Source: Symbiodinium natans (Eukaryota > Sar > Dinophyceae > Suessiales > Symbiodiniaceae). Taken from it: a DNA stretch of 64,000 bases. The translations under genes were made by a program, and so were the position numbers. The notes beneath the pieces are model-generated. The model was given only the letters and a program-made list of their open reading frames with translations, was not told the origin of the DNA and made no database searches. Location of the stretch: NCBI GenBank assembly GCA_905221605.1, contig CAJNDS010000310.1, positions 1-64,000 of the forward strand, written 5' to 3'. Shown one piece after another: positions 1-10,119 of the stretch (its first letter is position 1; the number at the start of each line of letters is the position of its first letter).

Positions 1-1000
1 AAATCTAAATATAAATAATCCAAATCATTTCAGAAGTGAGATCTGGAAAAGGGGCCCAAGCCTATGAATGAAATATAAAAGCGTATTTATTAACACCCAT
101 CGTTCGCGCCTCCCCATGCCCCTCAGCAGCACATCGCGCTTCCCCCATGCCACGTCCCTCCGCCATCAAAACGACCTCCCACGACCGTGTCCTCTCTGTC
201 GGCCTCCCGTCCAAAATTCATTCCGTCCGACCCTTTCTCCATTAACCGTCTCCTCTTCGTGGCCTCTTCCGTCAGATTGCGATCCGATACCGTGTTGAAG
301 AGCTAAAAACGAGAACCGAACCCAGATAGGTTTTCGGGAAACACATAAGAACAACGAGCACGCGCAGAATAGACGTTAAGCATCCAAGCGGGGTGGAGGG
401 GGGGAGGGGCAGGGGGGGCTCGGGCCGCAACCATCCATATCAAGAAGCTGGTACCTGGGTATGAACAACTTGCGACACGTCGTGAAGAGAACGCTGCGGC
501 CCATCTCATATCGTTCTTTCCGCTTCCGGCCGGAGTGATTTGCAAGATGGTAGTCGTTTACTTGACCAACCTCAGATTCTGAAAGATCTTTATGCTTCTA
601 CATGTCAAAATATGATTGAAACAGGAAGTATTGCTACTCAAGCATGCCTGCGAGCTTCGGCGACAGACGCCGGAGCCTGGCTTCGTCATGCACCTGCCCC
701 TATCCATGATATGTTGTTCTCTAACTTTGCATTTTCAGATATTGTTGGTATGCGCCTCGAGCTCGACAAAAAATGAAATGGTGAGGTTCTCATTTTTGGC
801 GCCCATGCTTTGGATTCCCGTAATCATCAGATGAGGTTGTACGAAGCAATTACGTGCTGCGAATCGTCCTGCAGAGAGAAAGCGACTCCATCAGCAAAGT
901 GCGGAACGCTGTACAAGTATGCAGCATGCGTTTAGGTTTCGAGCCGATGGCGTTTGAAAGTTTGAGGGGATTGGAAGAAGGAGTAACTGGAATTTTCCTG
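1..1000. other. No gene recognised
   Basis: I see only short, unconvincing open frames on both strands and a purine-rich run of G around 390-420. No domain, RNA gene or repeat family is recognisable. Confidence 0.5.
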
Positions 1001-1059
1001 GCTGATGCCTTGTCTTAGGAATTATGATTGCTTTGTCACGAAGGGCCCCGGCGCCAGCG

Positions 1060-1350
1060 TCATAAGTATTACGCCTTTTAAACTGCTGCCCAAACCCTCC
1101 ACAAAAGGCCCAGCAAGTATCAGGCTTCTTAAACTGCTGCCTAAACCCTCCGCAGAAGGCCCAGCAAGTATTACGCTTTTTAAACTGCTGCCCAAACCCT
1201 CCACGAAAGGCCCAGCAAGTATTAGGCCTCTTAAACTGCTGCCTAAACCCTCCGCAGAAGGCCCAGCAAGTATTACGCCTCTTAAATTGCTGCCCAAAGG
1301 CCCAGCAAGTATTAGGCCTCTTAAACTGCTGCCTAAACCCTCCACAGAGG
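1060..1350. repeat. 51-bp minisatellite with alternating unit types
   Basis: Five to six copies of a 51-bp unit (17 codons) run head to tail. Each contains AAACTGCTGCC, AAACCCTCC and GGCCCAGCAAGTATT. Two unit types alternate, one with a CCACRAAAGG segment and one with CCGCAGAAGG, so the true period is close to 102 bp. One unit is shortened near 1285. Because the period is divisible by three, both strands stay open, but nothing suggests a real protein. Confidence 0.85.
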
Positions 1351-1375
1351 GGGGGGCTTGGTTGCGGCTTCAGGG

Positions 1376-1652
1376 GAGAGTTTAGGGGGCTTTAAGGGGG
1401 CTTCAAAAGAGGGGCTTAAAGGGGGGGCTTAAAGCCCCTTCAAATGGGGGGGCCTTAAAGGGGGGCTCTAAGGGGGCTTTAAAGGGGGGCTTTAAAGGGG
1501 GGCTTAAAGGGAGGCTTAAAGGGGGTTTTAAAGGGGGGCTTAAAGGGGGCTTAAAGGGGGCGTAAAGGGGGGGCTTCAAGGGGGCTTTAAGGGGGGGCTT
1601 AAGGGGAGGGCTTAAGGGGGGCTGAAAGGGGGGGCTTAAGGGGGGGCTTATC
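1376..1652. repeat. G-rich satellite of GGGGGCTTAAAG type
   Basis: About twenty degenerate copies of a 12-15 bp unit, GGGGGGCTTAAAG or GGGGGCTTTAAA, follow directly on the minisatellite. The strand asymmetry (G runs of 4-7 on the plus strand) would permit G-quadruplex formation. It appears to be simple satellite DNA. Confidence 0.8.
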
Positions 1653-2576
1653 GCCCCGTAGCTGCGGCTAGCGGTTGGCTGATGGCAGAGTGGTGCCTTT
1701 CCAACGAAGGAGTTCGGGGCGGTTTCCATTTATCTCTGGGTTGAACTTCTGAAATCTGGGAAGTGGCATCTTGCCTTGGGGAGGACAGCTTGTTCATCGC
1801 CTCTGTAGCAGGGGTTTTTCTGCGTAGCTGTGTGGTCAATGCGTGGAGTGCCATGTGTAGTGTAGTCTTCTGGCAGCGTGCCGAGCCGGGAGTAGCGATG
1901 TCGTTGGGATGATTCAGGGTCTGTGTCGGGTCTCTGCTGGACTGTGTTGTGGATTCACATGGAAGGGCAACGGGACGAATGGGGAATCGTGCGGGCCCTT
2001 CTGGGATCACTTTGTGGTTGCTCGGGGTTCATTCCTCACATCCACGTTTCTGTATTTGTCGTTGAACTTTCTGGGTGCGGCTTGGTACGGACGTAGATTG
2101 AGGTGGAGTGTTTGTGTCCTTGTTCTGCGTCTTGTGGCATTGCGCCGTCCGTTTCCGGAGAAACTCGGTTCCGAGCTGGGCAAGTGCAGGTGATGGAGGT
2201 AATGATGAAGAAAATGATAAAATCGAAACATAGCTGCGGCTCCGAAGCGGGGACACCACAGTCTGATCTGCGTTGATCGCACCGAACAGTCTAGTTGTCA
2301 TTGTGGGATGCTTCCGTCACAGGGCCCCAAGGGGGGCGCCGTGGAAAACACAAGAGGCATTGATTGCGAGCTCACATAGACATAGACTGCACTTGGCCCA
2401 TGAGCTACCGGGTCGGCCGCCTCAGTCTTGATTTGCAAGAGAGGTTTGGGGGTTTGCAGCATCTGTGGTTTGTCGGCTTCGAAGCGTGTAACGGAGGTAG
2501 TCGGTTGATAGAACTCGCCTGCTTGAATTATTTGTCCCGCTAGTGCTGGCAACGAACCGCCTGACATTCAAGAAAT
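1653..2576. other. No gene recognised
   Basis: Short open frames on both strands without recognisable motifs. The last part (about 2300-2576) could be the 5' side of the LINE fragment that follows, but I cannot show this. Confidence 0.4.
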
Positions 2577-3105
2577 TTGGACCACCCCGATTGTACCAAG
2601 GACTACCTCCCCAAGACCTTAATAACGTCGGTGCACGAAGAATTGAGCAAGATGTTTTTGATGCCTCAAGTTTCCATTGTTGGTCAGGATCAGGGAATCC
2701 AGGATCTCTCCATGGAGGGGCAGCGAGCGCAGATTCATTTATTCATGTTCCCCAAATGTGTTCTCCGGCAGGCGAGACGAGGTCAAAGACCGCAACATGC
2801 ATTCACCATCTTTGAAGCGTTGTTGCTGCGTTGGAGGTTGGGAGATCAAGGCGCGTTGTGGCAGGAGGTTGTCCTGTCTATTACGAAAAGATCTCGAAAG
2901 TCCAGGGCAGCCATTCAAGGACGGGATTGTGCTTCGCAAGATTGTGCTTCGCACGAAGTTGAACAGCTCGTAGGGTTGGGTCGGGCTTCCCAGGCCGTAA
3001 AGCGATTGATTTCTCCGGCGCATGCGGTTGTGAACGATCGCGTTCGGGATAAGCTCTGGGCCAAATTTTCCAGTGAGATAGGAGAGAGAGGGAGAGAATA
3101 CAAGG
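2577..3105 (+). mobile_element. LINE-type retrotransposon ORF fragment, region before the reverse transcriptase
   Basis: An open frame of about 180 codons reads on the plus strand. It includes VGQDQGIQDLSMEG, AQIHLFMFPK, AFTIFEALLLRWRLGDQGALW and VGLGRASQAVKRLISP. From memory, this order of blocks recurs in dinoflagellate non-LTR elements between the endonuclease and the reverse transcriptase, where a (V/A)xLGRxxxAxxxLxS block introduces the RT domain. Here the frame runs out into GA-rich sequence before any RT motif, so it is a truncated copy. It is one of the few coding-like signals on the plus strand, as expected for an inserted element. The family assignment rests on pattern memory, not a search. 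Confidence 0.6.
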
Positions 3106-3220
3106 AAAAGAACATTAACACATAGAGAAAGAAAGAGGGATAGAAACAAAGATTGAGACAAAAGAATAGTCAGAACAGAGACAGCATCAACGAGGGAGAG
3201 AGAGAGAGAGAGATAGTAAC
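3064..3220. repeat. GA-rich microsatellite stretch
   Basis: Several (GA)n runs, the longest at about 3191-3213, are separated by imperfect purine sequence. They lie just after the LINE fragment and may mark its degenerate 3' side. Confidence 0.75.
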
Positions 3221-5340
3221 AAAGAGAATCTGGGCCTATGGATTCAAAAGACTGCCCTCCCCCCAGAGAAATGAGTTCCGCGATGTATGAAACATGGGGA
3301 CTGTGCCAAAGAAATTAAAGGCGCAACCTCCCAATCCGCTATCGCATCTCAATTGCGTTTCGTGAAGGAATGAATGGCCTCGCTTCTCTTAATTCTCGAG
3401 GCACGCCTTTCCACCCTTGTTGATCAAGTTCACCCATCCCTACTTTTATAGAACTTCCGATTTCTGTAGACTCATCGTTGCTACCTACTGTTGCGAGCCG
3501 CGCTGCAGACACACACAACCTCAGAATCGCGAAATAAGAGTGTTGGCCCTGAATGGCTACTAGTAGCTCCTTGTCTCGGAGGATTCCAAGAGCTGAGTAG
3601 CCCGCGGAGTGGTCGAATCATGAAAAGAGCATGGGGTCGAAATCCATATGCGTTTGACTGAGACGCTGTCGTATCCTAAGCCATGCGTTTCAAACATCAT
3701 AAGATGAGATGACGAGGGGTGCAGATGCTGTCTGTTCATGAGATGCACTACAAATTGCCTGCATCAACGTGCCGGGCGCGAGAAGCATTGGAAATCAAAA
3801 CAACAATGACAGTTTCATCACGACTCTGAAGGTTGTTGTGCTTGCCCAGGCCACCTTTGTTTGTCCTCGTTATCAAGATCCAACCGTGTTGAATCGAACT
3901 CTGCTGGGCTAAAATGCATTTTTGCTGCATCGGTTGTCCTACTCCAAAGAAGTATTTGACTTCTCCTTGGTTCATTCTGTTTGTAGTAATATATCCGAGA
4001 GGCTTGCACTGCGAAATCTCCGGGTTCCAGTGGTCCAGTATCCAGACTTAGATTGCTTAGTGCACCCTTTATGCGGGCACATTGAAGCAGAGAAAGCGCC
4101 GAAACGCGCTGCTCTCAAGGAGTTTTTGCTTTCTTCGTTTGCCTCTTCTTCTTCTTCTTGTGCACAATTTAGGGTCCCCGAAGGGACCCGGCCCCGACGG
4201 TCAAGCGCTTTAGTGGTCTGGGCCTGGGTTCGTTTTGAGGATCAACGACTTCAGACTGTTGCTATTGTTGGACCCAGCACTCACTTCGCAGTCCGTCGCC
4301 CCTGTTGGCAGCCAGTCGTCAAAGATGTTCGGCATCTCCGCTTCCCGGTTCCCACCATCCATGGGGGATGCCATCGGGATGCCATCTCGCTGCCCGGGTC
4401 CGACTGTGGCTCCTGCGGCTCCAACTCATCCAACTCTCCCTCCTCTGCTCGGTCTCGGCAGACTAGTCTGTCTTGGTGTGTCGTCGTCTTGTTCAGCTCG
4501 AGCTTGTGCCACATGTTCGCTGTTCACCTGGCTGCGGTCACCCCTTTGGCTGAGCTCGCCCGTCGTGTGCTTGCTCGTCTTTTCCACAGTGTCGTCCACC
4601 TTGCTCCCCCTCCACAGCGTCTCGCATGGAGCTTTGCTGCAGCCCTCAAGCTTGTTGGTCCCCACGTTCAGCCCTCTCTCTCAAGACCTCCCTGCTCACC
4701 GGGTGTGCAGGCATAGTCTCCGGGTACATGCGGCGTTTGCGAAGTGCCCAAGACATGTACTCGAACGGCTCGTAGTGAAACAGTTAGGCGTGCGATATGG
4801 CCACAGAGGCGGCGCTTTCACGGACCCCTTCCTCCCGGTCCCCTTTGGTCTCCTCGTCTATCTTGTTCGAGGGGAGGCCTCTCTCTCTCTCGCTCCCTCT
4901 CTTCTTCGCCTGGCTCTTGTCAGGGCAAGCCTTTCTTGCATCACTCGAAGCGTCATTGGCTGGTCTACTCAGGCTTTGTGAGAAGCATGAAACTTGACTT
5001 GGAACTTTGTGCTCTCGCCACGGCCCAAGGGAGGATTGAAGACGGGATTGGACATTCTACCGCTTGCTGTCTAAAGGAAAAAACTTGCGAACTTAGGCCA
5101 TGGCATCGCGCACAAACATCTCACCAACACCGCCTGCCTAGGCATTGTCGTGCACCTGTGCAGATGGACGGACCTCCCGACTGTAAGAACAAACCTCCAC
5201 TAAAGCATGCTGAGGCTGAGCCGAGCCTGCATTGCTTGACTGTCAGACGGTTCAGGAAGTTGCGGCAGATTGTCTGCAAGATCGAAGCGCCAGCACAACC
5301 TGCTGCATATTCAAACAAAAAAGGCATGACAGTCTTTCTT
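3221..5340. other. No confident gene
   Basis: Long but compositionally biased frames exist on the plus strand (3922-4716 and 4235-4981); they show no domain and look Ser/Pro/Leu-rich by chance. On the minus strand, around 4780-4640, a short stretch (FHYEPFEYMSWALRKRRMYP) reads like protein but is cut by stops, so it may be a decayed coding fragment. Confidence 0.4.
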
Positions 5341-5360
5341 TTGGTACAGATTGTGCATAC

Positions 5361-5400
5361 GTATATATATATATATATGGTACCCCCCCCCAAGTACCTA
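5361..5400. repeat. (TA)n tract followed by a poly-C-looped hairpin
   Basis: A (TA)9 tract at 5361-5378 is followed by GGTAC (5379-5383), a C run (5383-5391), AA and GTACC (5394-5398), then CTAGG. GGTAC and GTACC can pair with the C run as loop. A matching element in opposite orientation lies at 7636-7682. Confidence 0.8.
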
Positions 5401-5451
5401 GGTCTCATTTTCTTCCCTGTCTCAGGTACCGGCCTCAGATGACTTGCCTCT

Positions 5452-5472
5452 TGTAGGGTTTAGGGTTTAGGA
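5452..5472 (+). repeat. Short telomere-like TTTAGGG tract
   Basis: Two to three copies of the plant/dinoflagellate-type telomere unit TTTAGGG occur just before the module array. The array modules themselves also contain TTTTTTAGGGAC. Confidence 0.6.
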
Positions 5473-5477
5473 GTGAA

Positions 5478-6640
5478 AGTGCTGTACTGTCCCTAAAAAA
5501 CCAATCCCAGAAGCTGAAAGTGCTGTACTGTCCCTAAAAAACCAAAAAAACCAATTCTGGAGGCCTATCAAGACAGGCCCTCCTCAAAAGATTGGTTTTT
5601 TAGGGACAGTACGGCACTTCGAAGGCCTGAGGTCCTGAAAGTGCTGTACTGTCCCTAAAAACCAATCCCATAAACATAAAGTGCCGTACTGTCCCTAAAA
5701 AACCTAAAAAACCAATTCTTGAGGCCTATACAGGTAGACCCTCACGAAAAGATTGGTTTTTTAGGGACAGTACAGCACTTTGAAGGCCGAAAGTGCTGTA
5801 CTGTCCCTAAAAAACCAATCCCAGAAGCAGAAAGTGCCGTACTGTCCCTAAAAAACCTAAAAAAACCAATTCTGGTGGCCTATACAGACAGGCCCTCTTC
5901 CAAAGATTGGTTTTTTAGGGACAGTACGGCACTTTGAAGGCCTGAGGTGCTGAAAGTGCTGTACTGTCCCTAAAAAACCAATCTTTTCGTGAGGGTCTAC
6001 CTGTATAGGCCTCCAGAATTGGTTTTTTAGGTTTTTTAGGGACAGTACGGCACTTTCTGCTTCTGGGATTGGTTTTTTAGGGACAGTGCGGCACTTTGAA
6101 GGCCTGAGGTGCTGAAAGTGCTGTACTGTCCCTAAAAAACCAATCTTTTCGTGATTGTCTACCTGTATAGGCCTCCAGAATTGGTTTTTTAGGTTTTGCA
6201 GGGACAGTACGGCACTTTCTGCTTCTGGGATTGGTTTTTTAGGGACAGTGCGGCACTTTGAAGGCCTGAGGTGCTGAAAGTGCTGTACTGTCCCTAAAAA
6301 ACCAATCTTTTCGTGAGGGTCTACCTGTATAGGCCTCAAGAAATGGTTTTTTAGGTTTTTTAGGGACAGTACGGCACTTTATGTTTATGGGATTGGTTTT
6401 TTAGGGACAGTACAGCACTTTGAGGGTCTGAGGTGCTGAAAGTGCTGTGCTGTCCCTAAAAAACCAATCTTTTGAAGAGGGGCTGCCTGTACAGGTCCCC
6501 AGAATTGGTTTTTTAGGTTTTTTAGGGACAGTACAGCGTTTTCCGCTTCTGGGATTGCTTTGTTAGGGACAGTACAGCACTTTCAGCCCTTCAGATCCCC
6601 AAAGTGCTGTACTGTCCCTAATAAGCCAATCTTTTCGTGA
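5478..6640. repeat. Array of a ~31-bp module in both orientations, ~160-bp higher-order units, large imperfect palindrome
   Basis: The core ACTGTCCCTAAAAAACCAATC, usually preceded by AAAGTGCTGT, occurs about eleven times on the plus strand and about eleven times as its reverse complement. From about 5945 onward the modules are organised in units of 159-163 bp (starts near 5945, 6105, 6265 and 6427), each with modules in both orientations plus a spacer containing GAGGGTCTACCTGTATAGGCC. Left of 5945 the same unit runs in the opposite direction, so the same translated peptide appears on both strands. The whole could fold as a long hairpin or cruciform. No protein is likely. Confidence 0.9.
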
Positions 6641-6689
6641 CGGCCTGCCTTGTAATTATAGGCCTCCAGAATTGGTTTTTGTTTGTTCA

Positions 6690-7470
6690 AAGAGCACAGT
6701 TCAGCAGCAATAAAGCTAATTCAACTATTTGTTAAAAACTGTGATGTAAGTAACATTTTATTGCCTAAATGACGCGACGAGGTCAAGTTTCCTGATAAGT
6801 AGGCTTTAATTAATCTAATTTGCTTTACAACTATGATTCATTTAGTCTGGTTGAGGTTGAAGTAAAAAAAAGGATAGACATTTAGTTAGTTGAATGCTAT
6901 CTACCTCTTAGAATAAGAAACTAAATGTAGTTTTTTCTTGGGAAGGCCTCTTAACGTATTCGTTTAAAGTAATTAGTCTAGTCAGGCTGAACCAATTGAG
7001 TTGTTGTTAAGGATCGTGGCTTGTTTAATTTAAATTATCGAATTCGTTTAGCTAAGGGTATACTAATTAGTTTCATTCATTTGCTTCACCTTTAAGTAAA
7101 CTAAATCCACAATTGAAATGATTTTGACTAGGGTAATATCAGCAAACAAAAGGCCGTAGTTACTGTTCTTAGTAAGTTTAGTTCATTGAATTCCTTTAGT
7201 TAATTATTGGTCTACGAACTCAATTTATTTACTAACCCTTCAGAAGACTAATCAAATTGTTGGAAAGACTTTACGTATGTTATTTTCCAGAAACGAAAAA
7301 CTTTAGTTAAATTAAGTACTGTGCTTGTTCACGAAAAGAAGAAGGAACATGTTTTAGCTCACTCAATGAATGCTTAAGTGAAGCCATTAGGTCAGGTTCC
7401 CTATTACGCATTATGTTTTAATTAATGTAGTGTATGAACAAGTTTAATTACAGGCCTGTCTTTTCTAGCA
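6690..7470. other. AT-rich island
   Basis: About 780 bp are markedly AT-rich, with many TTTAGTTAATT-like words, abutting the module array. No frame is open for any length and there is no RNA gene that I recognise. The borders are sharp: ordinary GC-richer sequence resumes near 7490. It could be an inserted foreign segment, an intergenic structural element, or the inner part of a non-autonomous mobile element together with the array. Confidence 0.7.
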
Positions 7471-7635
7471 CAGAAGCAAAAACACGTGTAACATGATTCC
7501 GTCGCACGCCGTGTTGCACTGCTTGCTGCGTCTGTCGCCTATGTGGTGGGCAGTATCCTCCATTCCGTTCATGCGATTCAAAAAACACGTTTTTTTGTAA
7601 ATCCTACGAAAAACACACTCTTTTTTAAGTAAAAC

Positions 7636-7682
7636 CTAGGCGCTACGGGGGGGGGGGGGTAGCATATATATATATATATATA
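7636..7682. repeat. Poly-G-looped hairpin followed by (AT)n, inverted partner of the element at 5361
   Basis: CCTAGG at 7635-7640 is followed by GCTAC (7642-7646), a run of 13 G (7647-7659), GTAGC (7659-7663) and an (AT)n tract to 7682. Read on the minus strand it has the same order as the 5361 element. The stem differs by one base pair, changed on both sides (GGTAC/GTACC there, GCTAC/GTAGC here). Confidence 0.8.
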
Positions 7683-7689
7683 CAAATGC

Positions 7690-9780
7690 TATATGTTTCG
7701 GTTGTTGCCGGGGATGTGGACAAATTCCGCATGCGTAGACCGCAGATAACACGTGACCAAAGCCACTGGCATACTGCCTTTGTGCTAACAATACCGTGTA
7801 GGCCAAGGAGAGCGCAGACAGCAGGCAATCGACCTAAAACACCGGGCGGTTTTGCTGAAAAGGTGGCTCCCCAGCTGTAGCTCGCAGAGACTTTCCCCGG
7901 CCCTGGTTCTCCCAACTTGGCCTATGACTCCTATGACCTATTCAGGCCTCAAGTCTCATGGAGACATGGGACCTTGCCTCAGCGATTCGGCTGTTCCGGC
8001 CTAGCGGTGCGAGAGCGATTGTGAGCATGGGTGTAAAGGGGCAGAATGGTTAGATAGCATCCGCTCACCTCGCTGGTGCCGAGCAGGATGCGACCCCCAG
8101 GCTTCAGCAACAGCATTTCGTCGCGGTGGAGACTCCTCTCGTCAACGTGCAGGCTGGACATGGTTGGTATCAACTGCATGCGAACAGCGGCCGATCCGAG
8201 TATTCCAAGCGACCCAAACCTGCCTGAAGAGATGGCAGCGCAGAGTCTGAAACAGGGACTTGGTCGGCACGCGGTACCTTCCTTCAGTGTCTAAAGCCCT
8301 GCGCTCCTTGTTCCAAGGTCCTTACCCGCATCCAGCCAAATCCGGTTTTGGGATAAGGCCAGCAGGAAAAAGGCCCCATCTTCAAAAGCAATGGCGAAGT
8401 GGTCGCCTCAGGAGGCTTGCATGCGTGATTCTCATGCTGATGAAATCTCATTGCTGAACAGCCAGGCCCCGCTCGACTCACGAAATCAATGCAGTCTTCC
8501 TTCACAACTGTCTGCCTGGGCACATCTTGCTACAGCACGTTGCATCAAGCAGAGCACCACAAACAGCTAGATTGATATATCGTATCTGCTACATCAGTGC
8601 ATCGTCCTTGCCGCGCGAATCGTCTGAACATGTCAGTTGCCTCAATAAGAGGACCTGAAGGCATGCCTCCATTCTGAATTCCAAATTTGTTTGCGTTTCT
8701 CTCCGAGAGGCAAGAATTCCCGTTGATGACGGCGGCCCATGATCCAGGGTCCTTTCCTGGCACATATGTTCTCTGCCTGCTCCTGACATATACCGCCTCC
8801 CTGACACAAATCCGTTCCAGAAAGCCTTGCACATCCAGAAACACCTCTAGCCGTGGAATCAACCGAAAACAACTCAAGGATTGTGGACAATGTAGACTAA
8901 ACAAAGCAACATCACTCCAACACGAATGGCTTCAGGTCACAGTTATCTTACGCTTCAAGATTCAAGACATCAGCCTGCCGATGCGATCCTGCACATTTGT
9001 CTTGCAAATGCATTCCCACATGACATCGCTAAGTCGACGCTTCCGCCTCAAGGTCATGGGCCCAAGTCGTCGCTTCTCCGCTGGCAGGTCCTCGCATGTA
9101 GGGCTCAGGGCCATTCGGAAGATGCCCCCATACAACCAACCCAGCTTGGATTTATTTCATCAGTCTGAGCTGGACGTGACAAGACCTGTCCGACCTGCAG
9201 TCCGGAGGGCCCTTCGATCTTCGTTTAAGGTCCTTTGTGCCGGCCCCACTGAGCTCCAGAACCACCGCAGGAGAAGAGCCCGCGGTGTCCTGTCCAGATG
9301 ACGACAGGATATTTCGCCCCCTGATGGATCCTGGTGGTCTCGTTCCCAAGAGCAGGCAACTCAGCATAGAGAGCGACACAGAGATTTCCCGACTTACTCG
9401 AATCAGCTTTTGATAACTTTGGCCGATGCCTCGCTGGTAGTCCATCCTGCCAGAATTTTTCCATGCGCTTGCCCGGAAAATTAAGACCGGAAATTAGATA
9501 ATTAAGATCTCATTTTTTCCGACACTTCAGACCATATTCTCCTGCTGTTCGCCCTCTTGCTACGTTGAAGCGCGCAACGGCATGCGTCATCATAACAAAT
9601 CCACGACAAAGCTGGCTTGCCTTGTGGACTCGGCCTGGCGATTCACTCTCATGTGGGCAGCACGTGCGCAAAAATGCAATTCGGGCAGTTCGGCAGTTTC
9701 TGGACGCGACTTAACTTTTTGGAAGGCTTGGCGTGCGTTGTAGTGCACTGGGGCTTGGGCATCATGGCACAAGCCAGAGA
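7690..9780. other. No confident gene
   Basis: Many short overlapping frames but no family motif on either strand. The stretch has ordinary composition. Short exons of an unrecognised gene cannot be excluded. Confidence 0.4.
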
Positions 9781-9785
9781 GCCCA

Positions 9786-9885
9786 GACTGAGGGAGAGGG
9801 AGAGAGAGAGATAAGAGAGACAGAGAGCAGGACAGGAGAAGAGATAGAGCGAGCGAGAGTGAGCGAGCGATAAAAAATGAAAGAG
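9786..9885. repeat. GA-rich microsatellite
   Basis: Imperfect (GA)n/(GAGC)n purine tracts with interruptions. The polyserine- and leucine-rich frames they create are artefacts. Confidence 0.8.
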
Positions 9886-10021
9886 AGACAATGCATTGAT
9901 GGCAGTGGTTCAAAATTCGGGTTGTCACGGGGGGTCCCCCACCCCCTCTGTTACAAGCCTTGTCGCGGGCAGGTTGTTTCATACGTTTGTCGCGCCGCTA
10001 CTTTGAACCCAATTTTCTTAT

Positions 10022-10115
10022 TTGGGTTTTGTAAGGGTTTAGGGTAACGGGTTTAGGTTTAGGGTTGGGGTTCGGAAGCTTTAGGGTAAAGGGTTTAGGG
10101 CTGTGGACAAAGAGT
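10022..10115 (+). repeat. Interstitial telomere-like TTTAGGG repeats
   Basis: About eight degenerate units of TTTAGGG, including GGGTTTAGGGTAACGGG and TTTAGGTTTAGGGTTGGGG. This is the telomere unit of plants and reported for dinoflagellates. The degeneracy and internal position argue for an interstitial tract rather than a chromosome end. Confidence 0.8.
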
Positions 10116-10119
10116 GTAG

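Noticed and set aside
4640-4790. Minus-strand protein-like stretch FHYEPFEYMSWALRKRRMYP
   Set aside because: Closed by stops on both sides with no acceptor where needed; could be a decayed fragment but not supportable.
3922-4981. Two long plus-strand frames (264 and 248 codons)
   Set aside because: Overlapping frames rich in Ser/Pro/Leu from pyrimidine-rich DNA; no motif, no support for splicing.
5719-6339. Peptide MRPIQVDPHEKIGFLGTVQH occurring on both strands
   Set aside because: It arises from translating the inverted module array; identical on both strands because the DNA is palindromic, not because it is a gene.
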